Part shown: piece after piece, positions 14,911 through 22,493 of the stretch
Layout of the letters: every line of letters starts with the position of its first letter
How positions within the stretch are numbered: the stretch's first letter is position 1
DNA from: Defluviitaleaceae bacterium
Lineage (GTDB): Bacteria > Bacillota > Clostridia > Lachnospirales > WQUN01
Assembly: GCA_009786975.1 (NCBI GenBank)
Contig: WRGX01000216.1
Coordinates: 1 to 36,448, forward strand
DNA: 36,448 bases
Reading direction: 5' to 3'
Program-made: the position numbers and the translations under genes
The notes under the pieces: model-generated
The model's input: the letters and a program-made list of their open reading frames with translations, nothing else
Told to the model about the DNA's origin: nothing
Databases searched by the model: none

Positions 14911-15014
14911 ATACTTTTTCCGCTCAAAAAATTGGAATTCGCCCCTCCGTCACACGTCCGCTTTTCACTTGTTTCGTAAGGGCGAATTTCAATTTTTGAG
15001 AGTGGAAAAAGTAT
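14911..15014. repeat. 104-bp inverted repeat (MITE-like hairpin)
   Basis: ATACTTTTTCCGCTCAAAAA on the left pairs with TTTTTGAGAGTGGAAAAAGTAT on the right. The pairing continues imperfectly through GGAATTCGCCC / GGGCGAATTTC, giving 36-nt arms and a loop of about 32 nt. It ends 9 nt from the stop codon of the gene at 15024. No other copy was seen here. Confidence 0.75.
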
Positions 15015-15023
15015 CATTCGCTT

Positions 15024-15449
15024 TTAGCGGCTGTCCATCCAGTCGTCCGCCATTTCAAGAAGCGTAATCGGCGTAACAGTTCCCGCCGCGAACGCGCGAG
15101 CCATAGCAAAAATCACGTCGCGGTCGTCGGTTATGCCGTGCGTTTCTTCGCTTTCTTGAGGGTCAGGAAACTGCTCCCGGCTTCGAGGGAATGCGTCGCC
15201 GCCGACACATGTTCCCGGTGTCCAATGCGCGCCTGGCGCGCTTTCTTGAGGCATCCCGTCGGGCGCGCGGGATGCGTTGGCTTCGCTCGCGTCCGACGGG
15301 GTGCGTTTTTCGACGCGCAGGGCGTAGTATTCATCCCCGTCGTCGTTTAAGTAAGTTTGTACGATGTAGCTTAAAATCCACGTTTCTCCGGTTTCGGTGC
15401 TGATTTTTTCGTTCGAAACCATCTCATTTTTTTGCGCATTCGCAACCAT
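15024..15449 (-). CDS. DUF6514-like protein carrying a repeat-derived insert
   Basis: A 141-residue protein. Residues 15-48 (ETGETWILSYIVQTYLNDD, YYALRVEK) and 101-140 (THGITDDRDVIFAMARAF, AAGTVTPITLLEMADDWM) match my recollection of the short clostridial DUF6514 family of about 95 residues and unknown function. Between them lie about 51 residues from module M and a family A element (SEANASRAPDG, SAPGAHWTPGTCVGGDAFPR). AAAAGGGGA lies 8 nt before the ATG. It is downstream of recN on the same strand. The family call is from memory and moderately sure; the insert is seen directly. Confidence 0.65.
   Translation of the reverse strand: MVANAQKNEMVSNEKISTETGETWILSYIVQTYLNDDGDEYYALRVEKRTPSDASEANASRAPDGMPQESAPGAHWTPGTCVGGDAFPRSREQFPDPQESEETHGITDDRDVIFAMARAFAAGTVTPITLLEMADDWMDSR
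15163..15304 (+). repeat. Family A element plus module M variant inside the DUF6514-like gene
   Basis: CAGGAAACTGCTCCCGGC, TTCGAGGGAATGCG, GCCGACACATGTTCCCGG and GCGCGCCTGGCGCGC (15227-15241) match the consensus closely. The module M variant (GCGCGGGATGCGTTGGCTTC) lies at 15252-15304, bounded by CCCGTCGG and CCGACGGG. It is in frame and in the non-terminating orientation relative to the gene. Confidence 0.88.
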
Positions 15450-15566
15450 TTATCCCGTCCCCTTTTCTGCTCATCTGTACACAATTAGTCTACATCAAGG
15501 GCTCGGAGGTTGCCATCCACAATTAGTAACATTTGCCAAATTTCGAGGATATTTTTTACAATTTTT

Positions 15567-17303
15567 TCAAATTTTTTTCAGAGCGTCGGCTTGGCTTTTC
15601 ATCTCGCTTGCGGATTGGAGCGTTGCCGATGTAATGGCGGCGCCGCCTGTTAATCGGGCGAGTTCGCGGATTGTACCGTCGGTGCAAAGGGGGGCAACGC
15701 TTGTGATTGTGCGGCCCGTTCGCTCGGCTTTTTCGATTAGGAAGTGCGTGTCCGCCATTGCAGCGATTTGTGGCAAATGTGTGATACATAAAATTTGTCG
15801 CGTGCGTGAAACCGCCGCCAGTTTTTCTGCTACTTGTTGCGCCGTTCTGCCCGACACGCCTGTGTCAACCTCGTCGAAAATTACGGTGGGCACGCGGTCC
15901 GACATTATCGTTTTTATAGCGAGCATGATGCGCGACATTTCGCCGCCGCTGGCGATTTTTCGCAGGGGTTTGGCGGGTTCGCCCGGGTTCGGCGAAATCA
16001 TAAACTCGATTTCGTCGTTGCCGTCAGCCGCGAACACGGTTTTTTGCTTGATTTGAATAAAAAGCTCCGCGTGTTGCATTCCGAGGTCGCGTAAAATTTC
16101 GGTGATTTCGGCGGAAAGTCGGGCGGCGTGGGCGGTGCGAATCGCGTTCATTGTTGCGCAAACCGCTGTTATTTCCGCGGAAATTTCCTTGCGACGCGCG
16201 CGGATTTTTCGCGCTTCGACTTCGGCGTTCTCAACGCTGTCCAGCTTTTGCGCCAAATCGTCTCGCTTCATTAGAATAGTCTCGACCGTTGCGCCGTATT
16301 TTTTTTTCAGCCTGTAAATCGTGTCGAGGCGCGTTTCCATTGCGTCGAGGGCGTGCGGGTCGGCGTCGAGTTCGCCTTCATAATCGCGAAAATCTCGCCC
16401 GATTTCGCGGATTACTGCGTTTACGTCAACCAAAGCGGTATGTAAATGTTCCTTCGACGGGTCAATCCGCGCGATTTCCGCGGCAAGCGCGACTGCTTTC
16501 GCGGTGGCGTCGGCGGCGGGCATACTCGGGCGTCCCTCAAAAAACCCCGCATAAAGCAGGGCCACAATGTCCGACGTGTTCCGACTCAAACGCTCGAGCC
16601 CCGCAAGCCTGTCCCGCTTTGCCGTAAGCGCGTCCTCTTCTCCCGGCTTCAGCGCGGCGGCTTCGATTTCGTTTAGCTGGAACCGCCAAATTTCAAGCTG
16701 TTCCGCGCTTGTTCCCGCTTCGATTTTTTTAAGCTCGCGCGTGGCCTCTTTATAGCGCGACAAATGTCCCGCGAGGGCGGTTTTCATCTCCGCCAGTTCA
16801 TCTCCGCAGAAATAATCCAGCATTTCAAGCTGTTTCGCCGGGTCGAGAAGGCTTTGATGCTCGTGTTGGCCGTGCAATTCAACAAGCAACTCCGCCGCGC
16901 TTTTTAACACGCCGACGGTAACGGTGCGGCCATTTATACGGCAAGTTGACTTGCCTGTGTCAGCCTGCATCGCGCGCGAAAGCATGAGTTGCCCGCCGTC
17001 GAGTTCTATCCCCAACGCAATAAGCCCCTGTTTTAAAGCAGCGGAAGCAGAATCCGGCTTCGAGAGCACGCGAGGCACCCGACACATGTTATCGGTGTCA
17101 AAAATACCTTCGACGCTGGCGGAGGGTGCGCCTGTGCGGATTAGGTCGCGGGAGGTTCGTCCGCCGAGCAAAAAATTTATGGAGTCAACAACAATGGATT
17201 TTCCCGCGCCGGTTTCGCCCGAAAGCACGTTAAGCCCGGGCGCGAACGCTACTTCGACCTCGTCGATAAGCGCGACGTTTTTTATACGTAAATTCACTAT
17301 CAT
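15567..17303 (-). CDS. recN: DNA repair protein RecN, with repeat-derived insert
   Basis: SMC-like ATPase acting early in double-strand break repair. About 578 residues: N-terminal Walker A (GETGAGKSIVVDSINFLLGG, 29-48), LHGQHEHQSLLDP, coiled-coil centre, ABC signature LRKIASGGEMSRIMLAIK, Walker B VIFDEVDTGVSG and QILCITHLPQIAA. ATG 17303 overlaps the argR stop (ATGA). Residues about 69-89 (DTDNMCRVPRVLSKPDSASA) are a family A insert between SVEGIFD and GLIALGIELDGG, a loop region in the family. Motifs elsewhere are intact. Confidence 0.95.
   Translation of the reverse strand: MIVNLRIKNVALIDEVEVAFAPGLNVLSGETGAGKSIVVDSINFLLGGRTSRDLIRTGAPSASVEGIFDTDNMCRVPRVLSKPDSASAALKQGLIALGIELDGGQLMLSRAMQADTGKSTCRINGRTVTVGVLKSAAELLVELHGQHEHQSLLDPAKQLEMLDYFCGDELAEMKTALAGHLSRYKEATRELKKIEAGTSAEQLEIWRFQLNEIEAAALKPGEEDALTAKRDRLAGLERLSRNTSDIVALLYAGFFEGRPSMPAADATAKAVALAAEIARIDPSKEHLHTALVDVNAVIREIGRDFRDYEGELDADPHALDAMETRLDTIYRLKKKYGATVETILMKRDDLAQKLDSVENAEVEARKIRARRKEISAEITAVCATMNAIRTAHAARLSAEITEILRDLGMQHAELFIQIKQKTVFAADGNDEIEFMISPNPGEPAKPLRKIASGGEMSRIMLAIKTIMSDRVPTVIFDEVDTGVSGRTAQQVAEKLAAVSRTRQILCITHLPQIAAMADTHFLIEKAERTGRTITSVAPLCTDGTIRELARLTGGAAITSATLQSASEMKSQADALKKI
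17041..17100 (+). repeat. Decayed family A element inside recN
   Basis: AATCCGGCTTCGAGAGCACG, CCCGACACATGTTATCGGTG and TCAAAAA follow the consensus in order. The GCGCGC hairpin is lost. It is in frame and in the non-terminating orientation for recN. Confidence 0.75.
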
Positions 17304-17716
17304 GCGAGTCGCCTCGACAATTCCGCCGCCTCCGCCTCGGTTCGCACGACGCAAAAAACGGTATCGTCGCCCGCGACGGTTCCCAAAATTTCCTCATATT
17401 TCATAGCGTCAAGCGCGACCGCAACCGCCATCGCCATGCCGCCAAGCGTTTTCAAAACAAGCATGTTTCCCGCAAAATCCACATCGATAAGCCCCTCGCG
17501 GAACACTCGCGTAAGCGGATTTACTTCCGTTCCGTCGGGAGCCACATATTTTTTGCCCGCGGGCTTAATAAGCCCAATCTCGCGAATATCGCGGCTTACG
17601 GTAGCTTGGGTTGCCGCAAATCCCGCCGCAATAAGCTCCGCCGTAAGCTCCTCTTGCGTGAAAATATTTTTTGTGCGAACAAGGTCAAGAATTGCGTGTT
17701 GACGCGATTGTTTCAT
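17300..17716 (-). CDS. argR: Arginine repressor ArgR
   Basis: A 138-residue regulator. The N-terminal winged helix (RQHAILDLVRTKNIFTQEEL, then ATQATVSRDIREIGLIK) binds ARG boxes. The C-terminal hexamerisation and arginine-binding domain shows LVLKTLGGMAMAVAVALDAM and GTVAGDDTVFCVV, with the conserved GDD. ATG 17716 is preceded by GGAAGGGG. The upstream frame lacks a signal and crosses the promoter, so it is rejected. Arrangement argR-recN with overlapping ATGA is the standard Firmicute order. Confidence 0.95.
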   Translation of the reverse strand: MKQSRQHAILDLVRTKNIFTQEELTAELIAAGFAATQATVSRDIREIGLIKPAGKKYVAPDGTEVNPLTRVFREGLIDVDFAGNMLVLKTLGGMAMAVAVALDAMKYEEILGTVAGDDTVFCVVRTEAEAAELSRRLA

Positions 17717-17742
17717 GTTTTTTGCCCCTTCCGATAATTTCG

Positions 17743-17772
17743 AGTATAGCACAAAATAAATCGCGGGTTCAA
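17743..17772 (-). promoter_or_regulatory. Predicted sigma-A promoter of argR-recN
   Basis: TTGAAC (17767-17772) and TATACT (17743-17748) on the minus strand have an 18-nt spacer, 27 nt before the ATG. Confidence 0.65.
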
Positions 17773-17958
17773 ATGTTCTCGCTTGTTCGCTGATGAAAAA
17801 TCTTGCTTGCGTACAAATATTGTTGCTTTTGTTCATGCTGTTGAATTGCAATTATGCCGACATACTCTATTTCCGGACAGTTCCTTAGGATAACGTGATG
17901 AACCGAACCGCAGGCTTGATTTTTTGGCGTTTATGGGTATCCTGAACTCCCGAAATAT

Positions 17959-18951
17959 TCATAATTGCCGAAACCCATTAGTGTCCCCATCCCCCGTGCG
18001 AATATAATGAAACAAAAACTGTTGCGCGATGCCGGAAAAATTTTTTATTTCCGGAGGGAAGCCCTTGGGGAACCAGCGCGACATTGCGCGGCGAATCCAA
18101 ACGTCGGCGGGATAGCGTTCGACGCGACCGAATCCGTAAAGCAAAACACATTCCGCAACCTTCGGCCCGACGCCGCGAATTTTTTGCAAAACTTCGCACA
18201 GCTCGTCGGATGAAAAATTTTCACACGCGTGCAAGTCGATTTCGCCGCTTGCCACGCGCCTCGCCGCGTCCAGTACATATCCCGCGCGATAGCCCAAGCG
18301 CAGGGGCGCAAGGTCGACTTCGCTCAACCCGGCAAGTTTTTCGGGCGTGGGAAAATCGAAATAGTGCATGGCTTCGAGAGAACGCTCCGCCACGTGTCCG
18401 CAGTTTCCACCGTGCGCTTGGCGCACCCCGAAATTTTCGCACAATGCCTCCACCATTTTTTTTATGCGCGGAATATTTGCGTTTTGGCTCAAAATAAACG
18501 AAACCAACGTTTCCCACGAATTTTGGCGCAAAAGCCGCAAACCCGGCGAAAATTCCACCGCATTTTTCAGATGCTCGCTGCACTCCGAAAAAAGCGCGCG
18601 TAAATTTCCGTAATCCCGCTCGATGTCAAAGTAATTTTTCCATATTTTTTCAAACTCATCCTCCGAAACATCATGCAAAATCACTTCGCCGTTTGCGCGC
18701 GAAATTTCCAGCCGCCGCCCCTGCGCAATGCCGACAAAGAGTTCTCGGTTTTGAGCGCACGCGTCGCCACTTGCCCCCGGTTTCCACAGTGCGCTTGGCG
18801 CACACCAGCGAAACGCCTGCCCACAGTCAAGCGTTTGCGCAAGGTCAAAATCGATGCCCTTTAATATGTAATTCACACTTTTCACCATTCGCTGAACGCA
18901 CAAATCGCCATTAAAAATCGGACGCCCGCGTTCCTCTTGTTCATTTTTCAC
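17959..18951 (-). CDS. ogg: 8-oxoguanine DNA glycosylase (Ogg1 family) with two repeat-derived inserts
   Basis: Excises oxidised guanine from DNA. About 330 residues. Visible: N-terminal LDCGQAFRW, FILSQNANIPRIKKMVEALCE, and the HhH-GPD core IRGVGPKVAECVLLYGFGRV with catalytic Lys and YPADVWIRR with catalytic Asp. GTG 18951 is preferred for AAGGGGTGAG upstream; it makes the family D leader the N-terminus. ATG 18888 (MVKSVNYILK) is the canonical-length alternative. Residues about 51-71 (CAPSALWKPGASGDACAQNR) and 175-195 (RQAHGGNCGHVAERSLEAMH) are family A copies, each between conserved blocks. The frame also runs upstream through intergenic repeats; that part is not gene. Confidence 0.88.
   Translation of the reverse strand: MKNEQEERGRPIFNGDLCVQRMVKSVNYILKGIDFDLAQTLDCGQAFRWCAPSALWKPGASGDACAQNRELFVGIAQGRRLEISRANGEVILHDVSEDEFEKIWKNYFDIERDYGNLRALFSECSEHLKNAVEFSPGLRLLRQNSWETLVSFILSQNANIPRIKKMVEALCENFGVRQAHGGNCGHVAERSLEAMHYFDFPTPEKLAGLSEVDLAPLRLGYRAGYVLDAARRVASGEIDLHACENFSSDELCEVLQKIRGVGPKVAECVLLYGFGRVERYPADVWIRRAMSRWFPKGFPPEIKNFSGIAQQFLFHYIRTGDGDTNGFRQL
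18367..18428 (+). repeat. Family A element inside ogg (distal insert)
   Basis: GGCTTCGAGAGAACGC, GCCACGTGTCCGCAGTTTCC and GTGCGCTTGGCGCAC follow the consensus. The terminal hairpin keeps its symmetry through compensating changes (GTGCGC/GCGCAC instead of GCGCGC/GCGCGC). Confidence 0.8.
18739..18802 (+). repeat. Family A element inside ogg (proximal insert)
   Basis: GTTCTCGGTTTTGAGCGCAC, GTCGCCACTTGCCCCCGG, TTTCCACA and GTGCGCTTGGCGCAC. It carries the same GTGCGC/GCGCAC variant hairpin as the distal ogg copy. In frame, non-terminating orientation. Confidence 0.78.
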
Positions 18952-18962
18952 ACTTCTCACCC
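18880..18962 (-). repeat. Family D leader repeat, copy 2
   Basis: On the minus strand AAGGGGTGAGAAGTGTGAAA, GAGGAACGCGGGCG, TTTTTAATGGCGATTTGTGC and GTTCAGCGAATGGTGAAAA. Here the leader frame stays open into ogg, so it is probably translated as the Ogg N-terminus. Confidence 0.7.
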
Positions 18963-18988
18963 CTTGCATTTTATCACAAACAGCAAGA

Positions 18989-19170
18989 AAAAAAGCGCGC
19001 CAAGCGCGCAGTGGACACCGGGGAAATATGTCTGCGGCGACGCGTTCCCTCGAAGCCGGAAGCAGTTTCCCGGCGTATGAAAAAGCGCGCCAAGCGCGCA
19101 GTGGACACCGGGGAAATATGTCTGCGGCGACGCGTTCCCTCGAAGCCGGAAGCAGTTTCCCGGCGTATGA
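18989..19170 (-). repeat. Two tandem family A elements (90-bp period)
   Basis: GCGCGCCAAGCGCGC starts at 18995 and again at 19085. The two 90-bp units are identical from there to the end (GAAGCAGTTTCCCGGCGTATG-type ending). On the minus strand the hairpins precede T tracts. With 19171-19361 this accounts for the whole gap between ogg and the GH5 gene. Confidence 0.92.
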
Positions 19171-19319
19171 AAAAATCGAGTCGGCGAGTGTCACTCGCCG
19201 ACTCGATTTTTTTGGCGCAGCTTTATGGCAAAAAAGCGCGCCAAGCGCGCAGTGGACATCGGGGACACGTGTCGGCGGCGGCGCGTTCCCTCGAAGCCGG
19301 GAGCAGTTTCCCGGCGTAG
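19171..19319 (-). repeat. Composite repeat: family B copy 4, linker, family A
   Basis: The family B palindrome is at 19178-19204 with A and T tracts, then GGCGCAGCTTTATGGCA as linker, then a full A element from GCGCGCCAAGCGCGC (19236) through GTGGACATCGGGGACACGTG and CCTCGAAGCCGGGAGCAG. The composite matches 14580-14762. Confidence 0.9.
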
Positions 19320-19321
19320 TG

Positions 19322-19361
19322 CAAAAACAGGGCGTGTTCCCTACATGGGAACACGCCCTGT
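19322..19361 (-). terminator. Intrinsic terminator of the GH5 gene
   Basis: A perfect 15-bp stem, ACAGGGCGTGTTCCC with GGGAACACGCCCTGT around TACAT, runs into TTTTT on the minus strand. It lies 25 nt past the stop codon and would end the whole transport operon. Confidence 0.88.
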
Positions 19362-19386
19362 CTTACATTAACGCCCTCAATCACCC

Positions 19387-21339
19387 CTACGGCGCAACCA
19401 AATCAAACGTAACTTCAATAGAGTGAATCCGCACCCCCGCATAATTCGCAAGCAACCGCGGGTTTGCGTTCGCATCTTCATCTTGGAAAACGCGCGCTCC
19501 CGCAGGAATGCCCGCAACCCAGCCATTGTACAAATTCACACGGGTTGTATTTCCGTCGTCGCTTGTCGTGAATGGAACGCCGATTTGCTCGGCTTCGTTG
19601 CCGTTTACCAAAATGGATGTGATGTTTACATAATATCCCGGAAACAGCGACTCGCCGTTGAAAATCCCAAGCGCGGAGAAGGTAATTCCATTCGCGCCGC
19701 CACCGGGTACGCCTCCGAAGTTCAGTCCAACGGTGTAAGTCCCTTCGCCCGTAATTTCAACGTCGGCAGCGACAACGCCGCTTGTTATGCTTTCCGGCCG
19801 ATAATCGTCGCCAACGCTGTATTGCACCGACCAATCCGTGCTTGTGAACATAATCCACGCAACCGCCATGTCGTCGGGAATTATCGTAACGGGGCGATTA
19901 CGCGCCATTTCCATCGTATTTTCCATGCTTTCGCGCGCTGCCGCAATTATATCGGCGGTAGTCAGGCCTTCGCGGGCTTCGACGCTTCGGCTTTGGAAAA
20001 GCTCCAAAATATCCGGCTCGGTAAGGGTTCGCGTGAAACGCCTGTCGAACATTCCGCCGGCTCCCCTGTCCCATAAAATCGGCGAAAAACCGTGATAATC
20101 GCTTAAATCCAAGAAATTCGTAAAAAATTTCAGCCTGTCGGGCCCCTCGTTATCCAAGACGCCCCATTCGCCCAAAACTATGCCGTAACCCTGCTCGGTG
20201 AAAAAAGTCAAACGGCCCAGCAAATCATTCATTTCCTCGACTTCCGTTACTGTCCCCCAGTGGTCCACGCCGGAAACGTCGCCCGTAAAACTCCACGGGG
20301 TGTAGTAATGAACGCTTAGTAAAATTCGGCCGCGCGGGTCTGTGGGCAGCTCAAAGCGCGGGTCCAGGGTCATCATAACGTCGGTGTTATAGCCCTTCAT
20401 CAGCAAAAAACGGTCGGGATTGTACCCGCCCTGCGAACGAATCAGGTCAACAAAAACTTGGGACAAATATGTGAGAAGCTGATAATTTTCCGTTACGGAG
20501 AAAATTCCGCCGGGACTGAAAGCGGTTGCGTCGTTAAAACGACTGCCCCATTCCTCGTTGGACGGCTCCAAAATAAGGCGCATGTCGTAATCGGCAAAAT
20601 GCTCGCCGATTTGCGTCCACATCGCAACGAACATTTCATGCGCAAAATCTCGCCGTTCCTCCTCGGGATGCCCGAACATGCTCCACCATCCGTGGTCCCA
20701 ATGCGCGTTAATAATAACGAACATGTCCTCGTTCAAAGCGTAATTTACGATTTGTTCAACGCGCTCGAGGTAGTCGATGCCTATTGTAAGGTCGCCGTTT
20801 TCGAAGTCCATCGCGTTTGTCCACGCAACGGGAATTCGCAGGGTGTTAAAGCCCGCGTCGCGCATTCCCGTAATCATTTCCTGCGTCGTAACGGGGTTGC
20901 CCCACATTGTTTCGTAAACGGAAGTGTGTTGATTCGGCACACGATTCGCGGAATTCACCGCTTCCATCGTATTGCCCAAATTTATTCCGTTGCCCAAAAG
21001 CCGCGCCATCTCAAGAGATGTTACATACGCGAGACTTTCGCAAGGCGGCGGCTGAACCCGCTCGCTATCCTGCGTGCCGCCCGAATCGGCTGTCGGCGTC
21101 GCGTCATTCGAAGCATTATTCGAAGCATTATTCGAAGCACCGGTCGCAACGCCATCCGCAACATCGGTCGCAACATCATTCGAAGCGTCATCCCCTGCGC
21201 CCTCCGGACTTTCCTCCGGCGCATCTTCAAAAACGGGCGAGGCCGGGTACTCATACCCGGCCTCATCCGTCCCGCCGCAAGCGGCAAAAAACAACATCCC
21301 CACAGCGGCAAAAATTAAAATTTCAAAATATTTTCTCAT
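19387..21339 (-). CDS. Lipoprotein glycoside hydrolase family 5 (endoglucanase type) with C-terminal binding domain
   Basis: A 650-residue secreted enzyme. Lipoprotein signal with lipobox Cys21 (GMLFFAACGG), then an Asn/Ala/Asp-rich linker (about 35-95, NNASNNASND) and a GH5 catalytic barrel (about 105-480): NGINLGNTMEA, TLRIPVAW, INAHWDHGWW, acid/base Glu262 after Asn261 (PSNEEWG), HYYTPW and nucleophile Glu391 (GEWGV). The C-terminal 130 residues (TYTVGLNFGGVPGGGANGIT) form a beta-sandwich like that of carbohydrate-binding modules. GH5 enzymes of this type usually cut beta-1,4-glucan or related glycans; substrate is not settled by sequence. Last gene of the transport cluster, so it likely feeds the importers. 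Confidence 0.88.
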   Translation of the reverse strand: MRKYFEILIFAAVGMLFFAACGGTDEAGYEYPASPVFEDAPEESPEGAGDDASNDVATDVADGVATGASNNASNNASNDATPTADSGGTQDSERVQPPPCESLAYVTSLEMARLLGNGINLGNTMEAVNSANRVPNQHTSVYETMWGNPVTTQEMITGMRDAGFNTLRIPVAWTNAMDFENGDLTIGIDYLERVEQIVNYALNEDMFVIINAHWDHGWWSMFGHPEEERRDFAHEMFVAMWTQIGEHFADYDMRLILEPSNEEWGSRFNDATAFSPGGIFSVTENYQLLTYLSQVFVDLIRSQGGYNPDRFLLMKGYNTDVMMTLDPRFELPTDPRGRILLSVHYYTPWSFTGDVSGVDHWGTVTEVEEMNDLLGRLTFFTEQGYGIVLGEWGVLDNEGPDRLKFFTNFLDLSDYHGFSPILWDRGAGGMFDRRFTRTLTEPDILELFQSRSVEAREGLTTADIIAAARESMENTMEMARNRPVTIIPDDMAVAWIMFTSTDWSVQYSVGDDYRPESITSGVVAADVEITGEGTYTVGLNFGGVPGGGANGITFSALGIFNGESLFPGYYVNITSILVNGNEAEQIGVPFTTSDDGNTTRVNLYNGWVAGIPAGARVFQDEDANANPRLLANYAGVRIHSIEVTFDLVAP

Positions 21340-21488
21340 TTTTTCGTCATTCGCTGAACGTACAAATTTCTAATGGAATTCGTCGCCCGCGTTCCTTTTT
21401 TCGATTTTTAACCCTTTTTCGTCATTCGCTGAACGCACAAATTCCTGATGAAATTCGTCGCCCGCGTTCCTTTCGCCGATTTTTCACC
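21340..21488 (-). repeat. Two tandem family D leader repeats before the GH5 gene
   Basis: Units at about 21340-21414 and 21415-21488, 75-bp period. On the minus strand each has AAAAATC, AAAGGAACGCGGGCGACGAA, AATTTGT and CGTTCAGCGAATGACGAAAA. The upstream unit opens GTG AAA AAT as in the ogg copy; the downstream one has GTT. The leader frame ends TGA, and the GH5 ATG lies 7 nt after the second TGA. Confidence 0.82.
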
Positions 21489-21489
21489 C

Positions 21490-22470
21490 TTAGTCCTTTT
21501 TCTTCATCACGAAGAACACAATGCCACCAACAACCGCAAGTGCCACAACAATCAGGACAATTACGAGTACCGCGTTACCGCCGTCATCCGCTGCAGGAGC
21601 GGGAGCGGGTGTGGGCGCAGGGGTAGCGTCGGGGGTTTCATCGGGAGTTTCATCAACGACGTCTTCGGTGATGTCCTCGGTAATGGGAACAGGGTCAATT
21701 TGAACGGGTTCTTCTTCTGGTTCGTCAACATCTGCGGGTTCTTCAACGTCGTCGGGTTCTTCCCCGTTTTCATCCGCTTCCTCGCCGTTTTCATCTTCTT
21801 CCGGCTCGTCCTCGGGTTCATCTTCGGGTTCGTCCTCGGGTTCATCTTCGGGTTCGTCCTCGGGTTCATCTTCCGGCTCATCTTCGGGTTCGTCCGGCTC
21901 GGGCTCGGGCGCGGCGGCTCCGCCAAAGGGATTGGCTGCGCCGGCTTCCGTTATCGCCATACGTACTTCAATTCTGCCGAAAGACCCGATACCGCCGTCG
22001 GTCAAAGAACCATAAACCGGTCCCGCAAGCGGCATATCTTCTTCGGCCCAATAATTCGTAAGCGAAACGCGAATGCCGCCGTCGTAAGCGATACCTACGG
22101 CATCGGCATTAAAACTGACGGGGCTGCCGTCAATGGTAATGCTTTCAATAAACGCATCGTAATTTTCAACATAAGCCATGTTCGCCACGCGTATATCGGT
22201 TTGAATAACAAAGGCATAACCCCATCCCGCATGAACATGCGCCCAAGTCGAGCCGCCCGCGTCCAAAACAACGGTAAACGGTTCGCCCGTGGTGAAGGCT
22301 GTGCTTTGATTTTCATGCGTTTGCCACTCGGGAAAATAATACTCGGGATGCATCATTGTTCCGCCGAAAAAAGCGTTTCCGCCTTCTTCAACAACTGCAA
22401 AAGCAGGCACGGCAAGCATCGAGCCAAAAATGGTCAACGCGATCAAAACAGCAAAAATGTTCTTTTTCAT
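21490..22470 (-). CDS. Secreted surface protein with acidic repeat stalk and C-terminal membrane anchor
   Basis: About 326 residues. Signal peptide (MKKNIFAVLIALTIFGSMLA), a beta-rich N-terminal domain (about 25-185, with YAFVIQTDIRVAN and GGIRVSLTNYWAEED), then a long Glu/Pro/Asp stalk with about eight EPED units, a Thr/Pro/Ala stretch, one transmembrane helix (LVIVLIVVALAVVGGIVFFV) and KKKD. The domain is not recognised; its place between a binding protein and a GH5 glycanase suggests a glycan-binding surface protein. ATG 22470 is chosen for AAAGGTG 9 nt upstream. The stalk DNA is a 12- and 24-bp repeat at about 21797-21905. Confidence 0.75.
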   Translation of the reverse strand: MKKNIFAVLIALTIFGSMLAVPAFAVVEEGGNAFFGGTMMHPEYYFPEWQTHENQSTAFTTGEPFTVVLDAGGSTWAHVHAGWGYAFVIQTDIRVANMAYVENYDAFIESITIDGSPVSFNADAVGIAYDGGIRVSLTNYWAEEDMPLAGPVYGSLTDGGIGSFGRIEVRMAITEAGAANPFGGAAAPEPEPDEPEDEPEDEPEDEPEDEPEDEPEDEPEDEPEEDENGEEADENGEEPDDVEEPADVDEPEEEPVQIDPVPITEDITEDVVDETPDETPDATPAPTPAPAPAADDGGNAVLVIVLIVVALAVVGGIVFFVMKKKD

Positions 22471-22493
22471 GTGATTCATCACCTTTCAGATTT

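Noticed and set aside
17852-17958. Terminator or small RNA between ogg and argR
   Set aside because: Only AGGATA/TATCCT pairs across a long loop; no T tract or other structure is visible.
18952-19194. N-terminal extension of ogg starting at 19194 (MTLADSIFSYAGK...)
   Set aside because: The extension is a translation of family B and two family A repeats with no ribosome-binding site; a start inside or after the family D leader fits the protein.
19011-19319. 102-codon plus-strand frame
   Set aside because: It is fully explained by tandem family A repeats of 90-bp period and has no protein-family features.
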